Positions 21,405 to 32,775 of a DNA stretch of 64,000 bases are shown piece by piece (within the stretch, counting starts at the first letter, position 1; each line of letters opens with the position of its first letter). A model generated the notes under the pieces. That model had not been told where the DNA came from. It worked only from the letters and a program-made list of their open reading frames with translations, and ran no database searches. The stretch comes from Metallyticus violacea (lineage: Eukaryota > Arthropoda > Insecta > Mantodea > Metallyticidae): contig CM060831.1 of NCBI GenBank assembly GCA_030762175.1, forward strand, positions 27,787,001 through 27,851,000, written 5' to 3'. Both the position numbers and the translations under genes were made by a program.

Positions 21405-21990
21405 TTTGACCTTTAGAAATGTTTAAGGAGAATTCAACAGATTTTTACGGCGTTTTGTGTTTGTGAACAAAACGTGGATTCATAACTATACACAGTAACC
21501 GTAACGGAAGTGTAGTTTAAATGACTAAATGTCTTTCATTATCTGGAAAGGTAATGGCTTCAGTTTTTTGGATGTAAAAGGAATTCTTTTGATTGACTAG
21601 TTGGAGAAGGGGAAAAAACTGTTACGTGTAACTTTTGGAGAGACTGAAAACTGCGATCGCGCAAAATAAAATCTGGAAATGGCCAAAAAGGAGGCGTTGT
21701 TTCGCCATAACAATGCGTCGGTACATCCAAACGGTTCAGAATAATTTGAAATGCTGCGCATCCACCCTATTCACCCGATCTCACTCCCTCAGATTAGCAT
21801 CTGCTCCGGAAACTGGACACAAATTGAAATCAAATGAAGAGGTTAACGAACGTTGTGAGGGCCTGGAAGAAAACCGCTTACACGAGCGAATCACGACCTG
21901 GAGAAACGTCACAGCAAGTGTGTTTTAGCTTCGAGGGAACTGTGTCAAAAACAAAAAGTATATTGCAAAACCGAATTTGTTCTGTTTAAT
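21405..21990 (+). pseudogene. Mariner transposase relic (DD34D type)
   Basis: Plus-strand segments in order: FKENSTDF (about 21422), a NKTWIHNYT segment (about 21465), GKVMASVFWM (about 21549-21580, the VFWD block with Asp lost), ALFRHNNASVHPN (about 21698-21735, second catalytic Asp lost), GLEENRLHERITTW (about 21860-21900), and an end RGNCVKNKKYIAK (about 21930-21970). The YSPDLAPSDFF block is damaged. The first third is absent, and the copy starts exactly where the LINE relic ends. It is clearly inactive. Confidence 0.72.
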
Positions 21991-22389
21991 TTGTTGTTCG
22001 ACTTGCCGAAAGTGGAATGAAAGTGCGGTTAAGACATTGAACTGATCATTCAGCACATGGTATAGTCTTTTGAATCATCTCAAGTCCATACCAAAAGTAA
22101 TCAAACTTGAATTCTAAATTTAACTAAAATGAAAAGAGTGTGCTGCAGTTTTAAATAAGAGCATAGATTGAGAAGTATAGTAAATTTCAGTGAAATGGAC
22201 AGAAATTCATTGTAACATTATTGGTAAATGTCATTCTTGTGGAGATATAAGCTAAAGTTTCAACCAGATGTGACCCATTGTTAACGCATGACAACTTTCT
22301 GAATCCATCAATGCCATATACAATTATTAAATTTTATGTATTTGAAGAACTGGATGGCCGCGCAGATAAAAACTATAGAATTGGATGAA
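21991..22389. other. Unassigned AT-rich DNA
   Basis: Nothing supported. The missing 5' part of the next transposon copy is not recognisable here. Confidence 0.45.
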
Positions 22390-22655
22390 CTTCATGGGGA
22401 ATAGTTAAGATAAATACAGGAATTTCCTACACAAATGTATTGCCGCAAAGGGATATCTTTTCAACATCCCTTATAACATAGACTAGTACTTATTATCAGT
22501 TTTAAATAAGGTATTATTTTATGATTTCAGTAAAACTAACATTAAAATAAAAATACTATTCTAATGCGCGGCGACTTATCTTTGTTTTTTCCGATTGGGA
22601 GGCTGCACTTCTCCAGTAAACTGTCACGTAACTCAAATAATTTCACAGCATGTTC
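22390..22655 (+). mobile_element. DUF4817-family non-autonomous transposon, copy 2 (3' part)
   Basis: In plus orientation this matches the reverse complement of 46100-46330. It has the deletion-junction segment AAATACAGGAATTTCCTACA (near 22416), then the C-terminal codons KGISFQHPL-type with a TAA stop, the 3' block TTTTATGATTTCAGTAAAA (near 22517), GCGCGGCGACT, TGCACTTCTCCAGTAAACTG and a shortened TIR (GTAACTCAAATAATTTCACA). The N-terminal half of the element is missing or unrecognisable. Confidence 0.68.
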
Positions 22656-23450
22656 CTTATATTCCTTATTTTTCGCTTACAGAAAGATTCAGCATATCTC
22701 ACCTCTCGAGAAATTCTTGCATGCTCCTTCCTTTGTTTCCTACTAACCAACCCTCACTTCTTTGACAGTGGATATTTCCCACATAAGGTCAAGATTCCAA
22801 ATTAATTGTAGTAAAATAACGATGAGGATCTATAATACGGATAAACAATAAGAATTATCGTTCCCGCTTTATAACTAGTTTTTAAGTATGTTTCGTCTGT
22901 TTCTACATCATTATGCTATAATTTTTTTTATTTTATGATTTAAAGAAAGTGTACTAGAAAAAAGTGAACGTAAATATATTATTTCGTGCTTTTCTTCGAA
23001 AGTTTCATGGAAAAATGAGAAAATATTTTAATTTAACATTCATAAGATTGGAGTTCATGTTTCTCGTTACTAAGAGGTAGATTCTTAGACGTGGAGGAAA
23101 GTGTATCAACTACGATAACCTCAACTCTATGGCGCAAACTTCTGCACATACTTGGGGAATGTAACTATAGAGTGCACAGTTAATACTATTACGAACTTTT
23201 GACCCAGTTACGATGAGCCTCTGTTCAAGTTTGCGCTACAAAATAATGCATAGACCCTGTAAGGTAGGCGAGAATCCAGGGGTTTCAAATGTGGTCGCAA
23301 ACTGAGATGCCTGGAGGTGGTCACCATCAGCTCTCGCTCTAATAGAGAGAGCCAAAATTATACACGCGTTGGGTTAATGCATTACACTCATTTCTCGACT
23401 TGAAGAACTTTATACTAAAGATCCCTATAACAGTGTAATAATAGTTGTTG
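22656..23450. other. Unassigned DNA
   Basis: Nothing recognised. The stretch 23100-23350 is less AT-rich but shows no frame or tRNA boxes. Confidence 0.45.
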
Positions 23451-23694
23451 TATCATCATCATCCGGTTTACAGCAGCATAGTCAATTGCCACATCAATTG
23501 TTAGCCCAAAGACATAATCTTAACCTCTACTTACCAGACCGGATTCCCTGCTTTCTGAGAGCATGTGTTCCGAGTTATTTTCAGGAGGTTAGACTGATGG
23601 ACCCCGTAACAAAATATTCCTGAGTACCGTAAATCGAATCCAGGAAATTTTGATCAATAGGCAGAAACACTAATAACTAAACTACAAAGACTCG
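23451..23694 (-). mobile_element. tRNA-headed SINE with (GAT)n tail (family D)
   Basis: The minus-strand head has GTAGTTTAGTTATTAGTG (A-box-like) and CTGGATTCGATTTACGG (B-box-like). A body follows containing GGGGTCCATCAGTCTAACCT. The 3' end is AACCGGATGATGATGATA, a GAT repeat tail at about 23451-23466. The structure is that of an insect tRNA SINE with a simple-repeat tail. Confidence 0.7.
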
Positions 23695-23942
23695 TCTACT
23701 TAAATGACTCTCAAAGACAATCATCAATGGATATTTTTCATTAATCTTCATGTAAAGACTTTATTTGTATTTAAAGAAAAATAACTAACAATCATCTCCC
23801 AATTTCGTTACAGCTTTCTGAAAAGAACCATTGCCGTGTAACATCAGCTACTGAAGCGTGAAAGCATGATGTTTTACTGCTTTCATTTGGTTCAATATTA
23901 TTTAATCTCAGCATAAATTTCGCGCATTGGAAATAAAATGTA

Positions 23943-24790
23943 TTGACAGTATTAATAAAACAACAGATGAAAATTTACAGGACACCAGGATTTTGCGTTT
24001 TTATCAGAGATAAAAACGGAATACTCTATAGGCATTCAGTAGTCACAAAACCGCAATTTTTATGCAATGAATCCTATACAAGTTTGGTTCATACATGTTT
24101 AATAGTTCAAAAATTGTATGCACAGATTAAAGGTAAATTAGGTATGAAAGCTGTCAAAATAAGTTTTTTTAAAGTTGGATTGATGTACATGGAATGTTTT
24201 GTAGATGAGCTTGGTAGAACTAGGAAAAGAAGGAAGGAAAGATACAATAGTGGAGAGACTCTTGAAATGTTGGCACAGATGTTTAAATTTAGGCAATAAC
24301 AATGTACTAAAAGAATGTCTTATGTACCAAAGAGATATATTGGGAAGATGCAGTTGCTTTGGGGAGTTGGGGAAACTATTAGAGGAAATTGGAATGAGGG
24401 ATGTGTGGCGACTGCGTAAAAGTAATTTCAGCAGATTTTGGAAAGAATTGGGACAGAGAGTAGAAGGTATAGAGAAGCAAGAGATTTGGGTTAGCTTTGA
24501 GGATAAAATTTCTTTAGGTTTATATAAAATAATTAGGGCCAGGAGAAATTGTGATCAGTTGAGAAGAATAGATTTTGCAAAGATATGTTCAGGGGTATTA
24601 TTTCTAAAAGCATTAAGGAAAAAATTTAAAGAGGATGCATTATGTGTGGAAAACTGGAGGTGCTTTCCATTGTCTAACAGAACATGAAATAGTTGGGATG
24701 AAAAATGGAACGAACTACAACAAGATACAGTGACAATTAAATGTTGGCAAACATGACTGGAAAAAATAATCATAATTGGGGGGTTCTTAG
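23943..24790 (+). pseudogene. Non-LTR retrotransposon ORF, C-terminal (post-RT) relic
   Basis: Two overlapping frames, 23943-24299 (118 codons) and 24205-24687 (160 codons), read together as a lysine/glutamate-rich region. It resembles the part after the reverse transcriptase in an insect non-LTR element group. Landmarks are DELGRTRKRRKERY, a KCWHRCLNL helix, LLEEIGMRDVW, a FWKELGQRVEGIEKQEI stretch, SLGLYKIIRARR, then FLKALRKKFKEDALC (where the family usually has W..G...LKG.R). After the stop the same alignment continues with WDEKWNEL to about 24790. At least one frameshift and two stops break it. No tail or duplication was found. The assignment is from recalled pattern, without a search. 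Confidence 0.5.
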
Positions 24791-26622
24791 GAAAAGTAAT
24801 AGATAAGTGACTGAAAAATAAAATTTATTTTAATTACCGTACATATAATCAGGTGGTTAAGGTCTGAAATCTATAGGAAGAAGTTTATATCTACAGAAAG
24901 CTATGTTTTGAAATCACAATTTGACTCAAATGAATACATAGAGTGGGTTTACGCAGATTTTTAATTTCAATTTTCTTTTCCAATGGTCGCAAAGAAAAAG
25001 GGTTGTAATGTAAGCTTTGTATAGTGTTCATTCAATTAACATAAAAGTAAATAAAGAAAATACTTTACGAATTCACACTCATTTTCAACAGCTTAACGCT
25101 GATTGTTGCTCCTGGAGAGTGACGCTTGACAAAATTGCTATTTCAAAATGCAATATTGTTTGATATTGAAATAAATGCAAGTTTTCCCATATTTAATATG
25201 CATGAATGTGTTGCCACTACTATACTTTTTCTAATTATTTAAGAGTATTTTAAAATATTTAATTTCACAATGTAATGGAGCAACAACCAATCGGTATTAA
25301 ACTCAAGGCAAAATTTTCTGGGAAGGTACGTGACGAGAGATTGAGAAAGGTACTCTGCTTCCTCTCACCTTTTCTGGTCAAAACATTTCACAAGCTTACC
25401 CATACATTGGTTTATAGCAAATTAGGCCTCCTATTGGTAATAACCTAAAGGCAAACTTTTCTTTAACGCATCAAGCAATAGTAATAGGAAATTAAAAGTT
25501 GAAATTTTTGGGGTTACCTTTAGAGGAGCTGCTGGCCTCTGGTTTACGTATAATGAATTTTATTTGTGAATCACCCAGTATAAACAGTTGCATCTTTAAA
25601 TCCCTAAAACGAAATATCCACCTTCGTAGACAACAGAGAACTAACACGGCTATCAGAATTCTACTTACTTGGCATTCCTTTCGTTATCCTGCCTGAAATG
25701 TTAATCTTAAACCATGACGTTGCTTGTGGGTGCTACTGACAACTGCAAGCAGATTTCTCACAGTCGCTCAAGCAATACACTCCCACCACTCCTTTATGTG
25801 TGACGAGTGGAAGTTTTGTTCCAACGCCTACAAAAGATTCCGCGTTTTACATTCAAATACTCGAGCAAATTCACTGGAAGATCCTTTGAGGAATTTCATG
25901 CAGTAAAACCTAAAACCATAGTTTTTACCTTCTAGAATCCCTTTCAGTAGAACATCTCACCCTCCAATTCCTTTTTCTTTCTACTCATTCTTGCTTCCAT
26001 AGTTCCCGCGCTTACTTCATCATTTCCTACTTTTTTCTCTTTTTTTTTTCTTACCCTACTCAGTCATAATGCTCTCGTGCTCTATCCGAGGCGTCATAAA
26101 ATTCAACTAGACTCGAGAAAGCGACAAAACATGAAAAATCAACTTCCTTTGTTTTGCACGCCCTTTATTCAAAATGAGTGTTAAGTTTCGGTATAGCCTG
26201 CAGAAATTGTTATTGGGTGTTTTCAGAGCGTTTAAATATTACACCAGAATTAACACATTCAACAAGAGAACAATATCACCGATAAATGCTCCGAGTGTTA
26301 CTTTTGTCTCTCTCTAACCTCACAGGCAAATTCTTCTGAAGACGGATAAAACACCATCGTTTACTAGCATTTCCATGACTTCATTCAAACCGCTAACATT
26401 AAAGACTGCATAAGGCTGCAAAGACTAAATATAAAAACAAACAAACAATACAAACCTACCATCGTGGAACTCAATGTCATTATTCTGTCCTATGTATACC
26501 TTATACTGTCATTTATCAACAGAGAGGCTAATGTTCATTAAAGGAACACAGGGAAAAGTCGGATTTGTCAAAAACATTTGTGTTTCTTAAAACACATTTA
26601 AACGACTGGGCGATATTACATA
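24791..26622. other. Unassigned AT-rich DNA
   Basis: 1.8 kb without a recognised gene or repeat. Short frames at 25499-25696 and 25724-25906 have no signature. Confidence 0.5.
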
Positions 26623-27822
26623 GGAGGGTCGTTCTAAAAGTTTTCGTTACCAAGAAAACACAAGCTTTTAAGAAAATTTTTATTTCTTTTTCCCAATATG
26701 GTTGCTTTGTAAATCTATACATTAGTCCAATAACTTTCCAATTTTTAATATCCTCAGCAAAATAAGATTTGTCCAACTGTAAAAAAAAAAAAAAAAATCA
26801 AGCTGCTTCAACCTTCTTATTTGATGTTAATCTTCGTTCACTCAGCCATTTTTTCAGGTTTGGGAACGAAAAGTAATCGCTGGAAATCAAATCCGACAAT
26901 ATGGCGGAATTTGAAGCACTTGGAAGCGAAAACAATGCAGTTTGCATCAATAATCCCAGAGGTGTGTGAAGGCGTATTGTCGTGATGAAAAAAAACTTTT
27001 TCTTTTTTCGCAAGGTATGGGCGTTTAGCCTGAACAGAATATTTCGGTTTGTCCAGTAATGAAGCGTAATACTCCTCGATGATGGTTCTGCCCTTCAGAA
27101 GATAGTCTACGAGCACAACACCACGAAAATCCCAAAAAACCGAACTCATAGTTTTTCCTGCAGACGGAACCATTTTTGCTTACTTTTTTTTGGTGCACTT
27201 TCACCTGTTGCCACCCACTGTTTGAACTGCTCCTTCATCTCTGACTTGTAGTGATGAGTTCACGTTTCACTTACTGTTATGAAACGTCGCAGAAACTCAC
27301 TGGAATTGGGTTTAAACAAGTCTAAGCAGTGTTGTGGAATGTTCATTCGAATGCGTTTTTGGTCCATTGTTAACAAACTCGGCATCCATCGAATGGAAAG
27401 CTTTCTCAAATTGCGGTAAAATGTAATGGATATGACCTATCGAAGTCTTTGCAATATCACCTACCTCGGTAGCTTCAATCGGTGATCAATGAGTACGGCA
27501 TTGTGAATTTTTGTCATAATCTCATCGTTCATAGCAGTTTTGGGACGCCCTGAGCAATCATCATCTTGAACGGACGTAAGACCACGCTTAAATTTAGCAG
27601 CGCACTTTAAACCATCAAAAACGAAGGGGAAGAAAATTTTAATATGGAATCTAACTTCTTTTGTATTTTGGTCGGGGTTAAATCCTTCAAAACGAAATAA
27701 TTTATCACAGTTTGTATTTTAGTTTTATCCATTTTTCAGAAAGTGTTAACAATAATTTATTTACAAGATCGTCATAAATTAGTGACTACACTTATACATC
27801 TGAAACTTTACAGCGCGCCTTC
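26623..27822 (-). mobile_element. irritans-like mariner transposon, decayed, about 1.2 kb
   Basis: TA at 26621-26622 precedes the 3' TIR (GGAGGGTCGTTCTAAAAGTT). At the other end the minus strand starts GAAGGCGCGCTGTAAAGTTT before TA at 27823-27824, a diverged partner. The transposase starts at about 27731 (minus strand) with MDKTKIQTVINYFVLKDLTP. Frame 27173-26838 carries SVFWDFRGVVLVDYLLKGRT and the HHDNTPSHTS block with the second catalytic Asp. The PPYSPD block is damaged. KPEKMAE-type and LDKSYFAEDIKNW (about 26770) parts of the C-terminus follow, separated by an A17 tract at 26781-26797. Multiple stops and shifts make it inactive. Confidence 0.85.
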
Positions 27823-27880
27823 TAAGGGATAAAATTTAACAACTATCATAGCAATTTGGTCATCTTCACGATGTCTCTGA

Positions 27881-28170
27881 CCGCCAACGGCTGAGGTCTT
27901 TAAGGCGCGGACTCGTGAGCGGGAGGTCTGGAGGTCTGGAGTTAGGACCGACAGGACCGTCCTCCTTGACTGAGGTTTTTTCCAGGTTTTTTCCAGGTTT
28001 TCCTCAGTCCTTATAAATGCCAAATGCCGTGGAGGTACCCTAAACATAGGCCTGAAACGTTTCCTTCCTTAAAAATAATTCTTTTCCAATATATCAATCC
28101 ATCTCATATATCACCAGTGTCCATAGCCTGTGGTGCCTCAGTAGTATAAACGGGCGTTAAACACTATAAA
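27881..28170 (+). mobile_element. SINE-A with two internal micro-duplications
   Basis: Plus-strand, full-length body. The short motifs GGAGGTCT (near 27922-27940) and TTTTTTCCAGG (near 27977-27998) are each tandemly doubled relative to other copies. The flanks TGTCTCTGAC (27872-27881) and TATCTCCGAC (28172-28181) look like a decayed target duplication. Confidence 0.88.
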
Positions 28171-28249
28171 ATATCTCCGACTCAGGCCCAGAACGTTTAG
28201 AACACCCTCGTATAACGAAATTTATTGCATGATAGGCTCTTATACCGAA

Positions 28250-28640
28250 CATGTTGACTCCGACGGTAACGCTTGGGTCTCGTATTCGGGAGATCCCAGG
28301 CTCAAATCTTGTGGCCAGCTAACCTGGCTTGGTTTCTCTCGGTCTATTTTCAGAAAGAGCAAATGTCGAGTTAGTATTTGTCTGCCACGGATTCATCTTC
28401 CATTTCGTCATTCATTCCATATCTTACTTGTGCGTCTGCGACCTTCTATGATTGTGGTATCTTCGACGCGGGGCAAGCATTTGACTGACCACCCATTTAA
28501 GGATTTGTTTGCGTACTGTGTGAGAGTCCAGAGTAATTAACTCCCCGACAGGCGACTGACTCGGGCATTGACTTGTAAATCCTAAAACTGAAGGAGTGTA
28601 AATACAAAAACAGAAGAAAAAGAAGAAGAAGAACAACAAA
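28250..28640 (+). mobile_element. tRNA-headed SINE (family C)
   Basis: Head with GGTAACGCTTGGGTCTCGT (A box and anticodon arm) and CCCAGGCTCAAATCTTG (decayed B box). The body contains TTGTGGTATCTTCGACGCGG-like DNA near 28450-28475 and GGCGACTGACTCGGGCATTG near 28549, ending in an A/GAA-rich tail at about 28596-28640. The first part of the body (AACCTGGCTTGGTTT... GCAAATGTCGAGTTAGTA) resembles the SINE-A body. Confidence 0.78.
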
Positions 28641-28767
28641 GGTTCTTATTAATTAGATAGGGAACCCTTTTAAGATTAACGTTGTTTTCCAAAAATAAAA
28701 TACGCGTTAATTATACCCATTTAATGAATTACATTCAAAATTATACTTGTTTTTAAAACTACAAATA

Positions 28768-29043
28768 CCGCCACGGGTGGCCAAAGATTATTAAGGGCTC
28801 AGACTCGTGAGCGGGAAGTCTGGGGTTCGATTCCCACCAGAACTGTCTTCCCTGACTGAAAAATTTTCCAGGTTTTTCTCTGTCCTTATAAATGGCAAAT
28901 ACCGGGAATGTACCCTAAACTTAGGCCTGGAACGCTTCCTTCCTTAAAAAAGATCCTTCCCAATTTGTCATTCATTATCTCATGTATCATTAGTGTCCAT
29001 CGCCTGTGATGCCTTTATAGCTTTAAACGCCATTAAAAAAAAA
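28768..29043 (+). mobile_element. SINE-A, full-length
   Basis: Plus-strand copy beginning CCGCCACGGGTGGCC. It has a B box (GGGGTTCGATTCCC near 28822), the body, and an A tail at 29033-29043. AAACTAC (28757-28763) and AAACTAT (29041-29047) may be the remains of a target duplication. Confidence 0.9.
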
Positions 29044-29799
29044 CTATGAAGGTATTGAATCGGACATAATTTTAATTAAAAGTTTGTGAGAATACATTAA
29101 TTTTTCTTTGTAAAAAATTAAACTAAAACTGCAATGAATACTTAAGCATTCTTCTATACACTTTTGCAGCATTAGTTGGTATAGGATGTTTTAAACACGG
29201 AAACAAAAAACATTAGACATATCTCAACAGGAGTCGTTTCTGCTATAACGGCTCAAAATGTTGACATGAGTACTGATAATGCAGACATGCTTATTTAATA
29301 TTTCGAAAAAATGCAGCAAATTTCCAGTTAACGGAGAAGATGAAGTGGGAACTAGTAGACAAAGATTACGCGTGATGACGTAATCACTATGCTTTACTCT
29401 TGTAAGAAAAAGGGATTCTTGGCGTATTGCAGTAGTTCTGTGCTATGATCGATTGCTTTCCTTGAACCGAGTTCAAAAGCAGAAGGGTAGCATTGCGCCA
29501 CGGGATACCAAAGTGTTCGTTCCTAGCCCTCAGTGACTTCAGAGGAATCCTGCTGACTATAACGAGAAAACTGGGTATGCCATTCTGATCGCCGACTCGA
29601 ATATCAAAACGAAACACGTCTAATGAACAGGCTCTCCAAAGAAAGAATCCGATTAAAAGAAATTAAGTTCTTGTTGGGTGTTCAGCAGGATTAGCGTGGT
29701 TTCTTTACCTTACAAAGAGTAACTACAGCAAATATGCTGAAGTAGCCTGCCCCTATTAGCTTAAAAGAAAATGACTACTGCTCATACGCCATTAAACCT
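29044..29799. other. Unassigned DNA
   Basis: A minus-strand frame at 29387-29617 (76 codons) has no recognised domain. Nothing else seen. Confidence 0.45.
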
Positions 29800-29965
29800 A
29801 TTCGAGATAGTTTTTCTTTTATTTTAGTACTAATATTTTTACTGAAAGCATAAAATGAAACTGTATTTAAATTCGATAATAATAAGCACTAACCTGTGTT
29901 ATAAGAGATTGAAAATGATGCCCCTCGGCATCAATGAAAGCAATGAGAAATATATGAACGCATAA
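29800..29965 (-). mobile_element. DUF4817-family transposon, 3'-end fragment
   Basis: Minus-strand reading gives the last transposase codons (FIDAEGHHFQSLI then stop, about 29910-29955), followed by the shared 3' block ATTTTATGCTTTCAGTAAAA-type (near 29840-29860) and AGTACTAAAATAAAAG. It has the His-His-Phe-Gln C-terminus seen at 46241. Here the residues before the end differ from the deletion junction shared by the other copies, so this fragment may derive from a longer parent. Confidence 0.58.
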
Positions 29966-31584
29966 CCACTTACTATCAAAATCTCCCTAAAACAAATTAC
30001 ATGACTGGTTTCTTCCAGAACGCAACCGCTCTGTAGAAATATTTCAAACAGTTGTATTCTTATATTGCTCACTCGATGGTGTAACAGGTTGAAGTTTAAA
30101 AGTCATATGCAATTTTTAACGTGCTATATGACAGGGTGTCGCAGAATAATTTTCTGGAATAGGCAGCCCCTAATTACACCACAAGCGTTGGGTAAAGCAG
30201 AGTTGCTTTAATAACTGCTGAAAACTGCTACAAATACTTTGAAAATATATTTTCTTTGAAAAATGTTATCTCTGTTTCATCGACTAAATACGTAAATACT
30301 CTGTTCACGTGAACTGGCTCTGAATTCAGCAGTGCACAATCCTTAACAGATAAAATAAATTATATTAAAATAGATGCACAAGAACAGCAGGAAATTAGCA
30401 ATTATTAATAGCTGTGCATCGATTAAATGTTCATTTTGTAGCTTATTCTGTATAAAACCATTACAGAGGAAATTACAGGAAAGAAACTTGTATAACGCCT
30501 AATTCTGTCCATATTTAAATCTGCTGCAAGATGCAACCATACCATATGCATGCCGTGAAAGTACGTGAGGATATAATTTGAAAAAATTGGGCGATTCTGG
30601 AATACCGTTGATAGAGAGATTTGAATTATAAAATGATAGCCACCTTTATACTTGAAACTTAGCGTTTCTTAGGCTGTTTCCAGCAAAGTGCGCGGCACAA
30701 ACAACTCTACACTCCTACTTTTTTTTTTTTCAATTGAAGGCTCCAATTAGAGTGCCCAGCTACCGGTTGCATTGGCTGTTTCGAGTTTTCTCCTCCTATC
30801 TCTCCTCTGGTGTCGATCAATTGATTAAGCCCCAACAGAGGCGGGAAAAGTGCTAGCAAGTATCACCCTCCCCCTCGGTGTTGGCTATCTTTACATCCAC
30901 TTTACTGGTTGATTAAATCTTTGAGACAGCCATTAACTAAGTAGTTTTCATTCCTTGAGGCAGCTCGCTTCCGAAGTAATTTCTTATTTCTTTCCAAAAG
31001 TCAGACCAATTTCAAAGTTTTTTTTTCTAGGATTGACAGTCTTATTGCCAGAATTTTCTGTTGCAATTTTTTCATAAATCTACCTGTGTCAAGGTTAACT
31101 TAACTTAAAATCTTGTGTGAATCTATTAATATTTACTATCGACTTGTCATCACTGAAAGCACTGTGCATAAAACACGAATATAAACGAAGATGACCGTAC
31201 TGCTTAAGAAAAATTATATTGATCGTAAAAAAAGAAAAAATAATCAAAGTTAAAGTTTGAAGAAGGGAAGAGAGTCTCCTGTTGCAGAACTCTTGTGTTC
31301 CTCTGTATCCTTAAGAGCACAGAAAAAAGCGTGAACGCATTTTTGTTCGCTTACTGTGCTCTATTGCCAATTTTATGTGAAATTCATTTAAACTCGCCAA
31401 ATTTTCTTTTTATAACAACAACTCGTATATTGGGGAAAGTGAAAAAACGGTGAAAAAATGTCTGGGTATCTACATTTAATATTTAGCTGTCGAGAAAACA
31501 CTCTCCTCCAAAGTACAAATAAATGAAAATCGAAGGTGCCAGATACTACACGTATGGTGGATGTGGGTTTAGATACCAATTTCA
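29966..31584. other. Unassigned DNA; possible retro-copy with poly-A at 30719-30890
   Basis: On the minus strand a less AT-rich block from about 30890 ends at GGAGCCTTCAATTG followed by a run of about 12 A (30719-30731 as T on the plus strand). This looks like the 3' end of a retroposed transcript, of unknown source. The rest is featureless. Confidence 0.4.
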
Positions 31585-31800
31585 GTGCAGTTCATATCTG
31601 GCTCCCTGTGACTTTTTCCTCAAGGAAAATGTAAGTAACTTCAATATGGGAATTTGGAAGTAACTGTTGCGTCCTTCAAAGAGGAGGTTGCTGCCATCTC
31701 TAAAGTATGGTGTGACTGTTTCCATAGGATGCCATTTTGTGTCGATTGTGGGGCAAATTACTTCGGTAAAAAAAAAAGCCAGAGTTGCTGAGCTATGACT
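31585..31800 (+). pseudogene. Mariner-type transposase C-terminal relic
   Basis: Plus-strand codons give CSSYLAPCDFFLK (about 31592-31630), matching the 'YSPDLAPCDFFLF' block with the third catalytic Asp. After a frameshift comes SFKEEVAAISKVWCDCFHRM... VDCGANYFGK (about 31675-31765), matching the usual family end 'CF..W..R...C....G.YFEG'. It is small, broken and without visible ends. Confidence 0.6.
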
Positions 31801-32215
31801 TTTTACTCAGCAGAATCCGGAAAATTAAGTGACTTTCTCGCAAGAGTTCATAAAAAATTACGCGTCATTTTTGAGAGGAATTTCGTAGAAGGGGTATTAA
31901 TGTCATTTGTAGAGCTTGATGATCAGTGACACATGAATATGGGACCACCACCACAGCAATTTAAAATTTAAAAATAATAAACTCCATTTCCCTTAATGTT
32001 GTAATATTATACAGTACAAAAATAATAAAGTTATCAGGGAAAGACTTTGTGTTCCACCTATATAACGAATAATTAGCCTTTTTATAGACTCTGCAATGCG
32101 CTATTGTTTTCTTCGTCGTTAATATAAGAATAAACTCTTATGCGGCACCCTTCCGTTAAAGCCTGAGCATGCATTTAATTGGGAAAACGAACTAAGGAAG
32201 GCACCCTAAACGTGG
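31801..32215. other. Unassigned AT-rich DNA
   Basis: Nothing recognised. Confidence 0.5.
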
Positions 32216-32224
32216 CCTAAATGT

Positions 32225-32497
32225 TTTTTTTTTTTTTTTTGAGTAGTGCTTAAGGCCCGTTTTTGCTACAGAGGCACCACAGGCGGTGAACACTGATGAT
32301 ACATGAGATGAAATAATGTATTGGGAAAGGATTTTTTTTAGGAAGGAAACGTTTCAGGCCTAAGTTTAGGGTACCTCCCCGGCATTTGCCAGTTATGAGG
32401 ACTGAGAAAAACCTGGAAAAAGCCTCAGTAAGGGAGGACGGTCCTAGCGGGATTCGAACCCCAGACCTCCCGCTCACGAGTCCACGCCTTAGCGACT
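32225..32497 (-). mobile_element. SINE-A, 5'-truncated, young
   Basis: Minus-strand copy lacking about the first 25 bp of the tRNA head. The poly-A tail appears as about 16 T at 32225-32240. A perfect 9 bp target duplication CCTAAATGT lies at 32216-32224 and 32498-32506. The body is close to the family consensus. Confidence 0.92.
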
Positions 32498-32506
32498 CCT
32501 AAATGT

Positions 32507-32731
32507 GAAAGATAGTTTCATTATGGGAGAATAATTGTACAAAACATGAATTTATTGTAACCAAAGAGACAAACAGACATACAATGCTAACTATATGTAT
32601 ATTCAACATTACTTTTAATATTTGCAATTAAAATTTGTATGGTAAAGCATAATGAATATAGTAATATGTATATTATTATTGATATATATGCTTGTCTTCA
32701 GTTTTCACTTTAAAGAAATATAATGGTCAAA

Positions 32732-32775
<44 letters not shown>

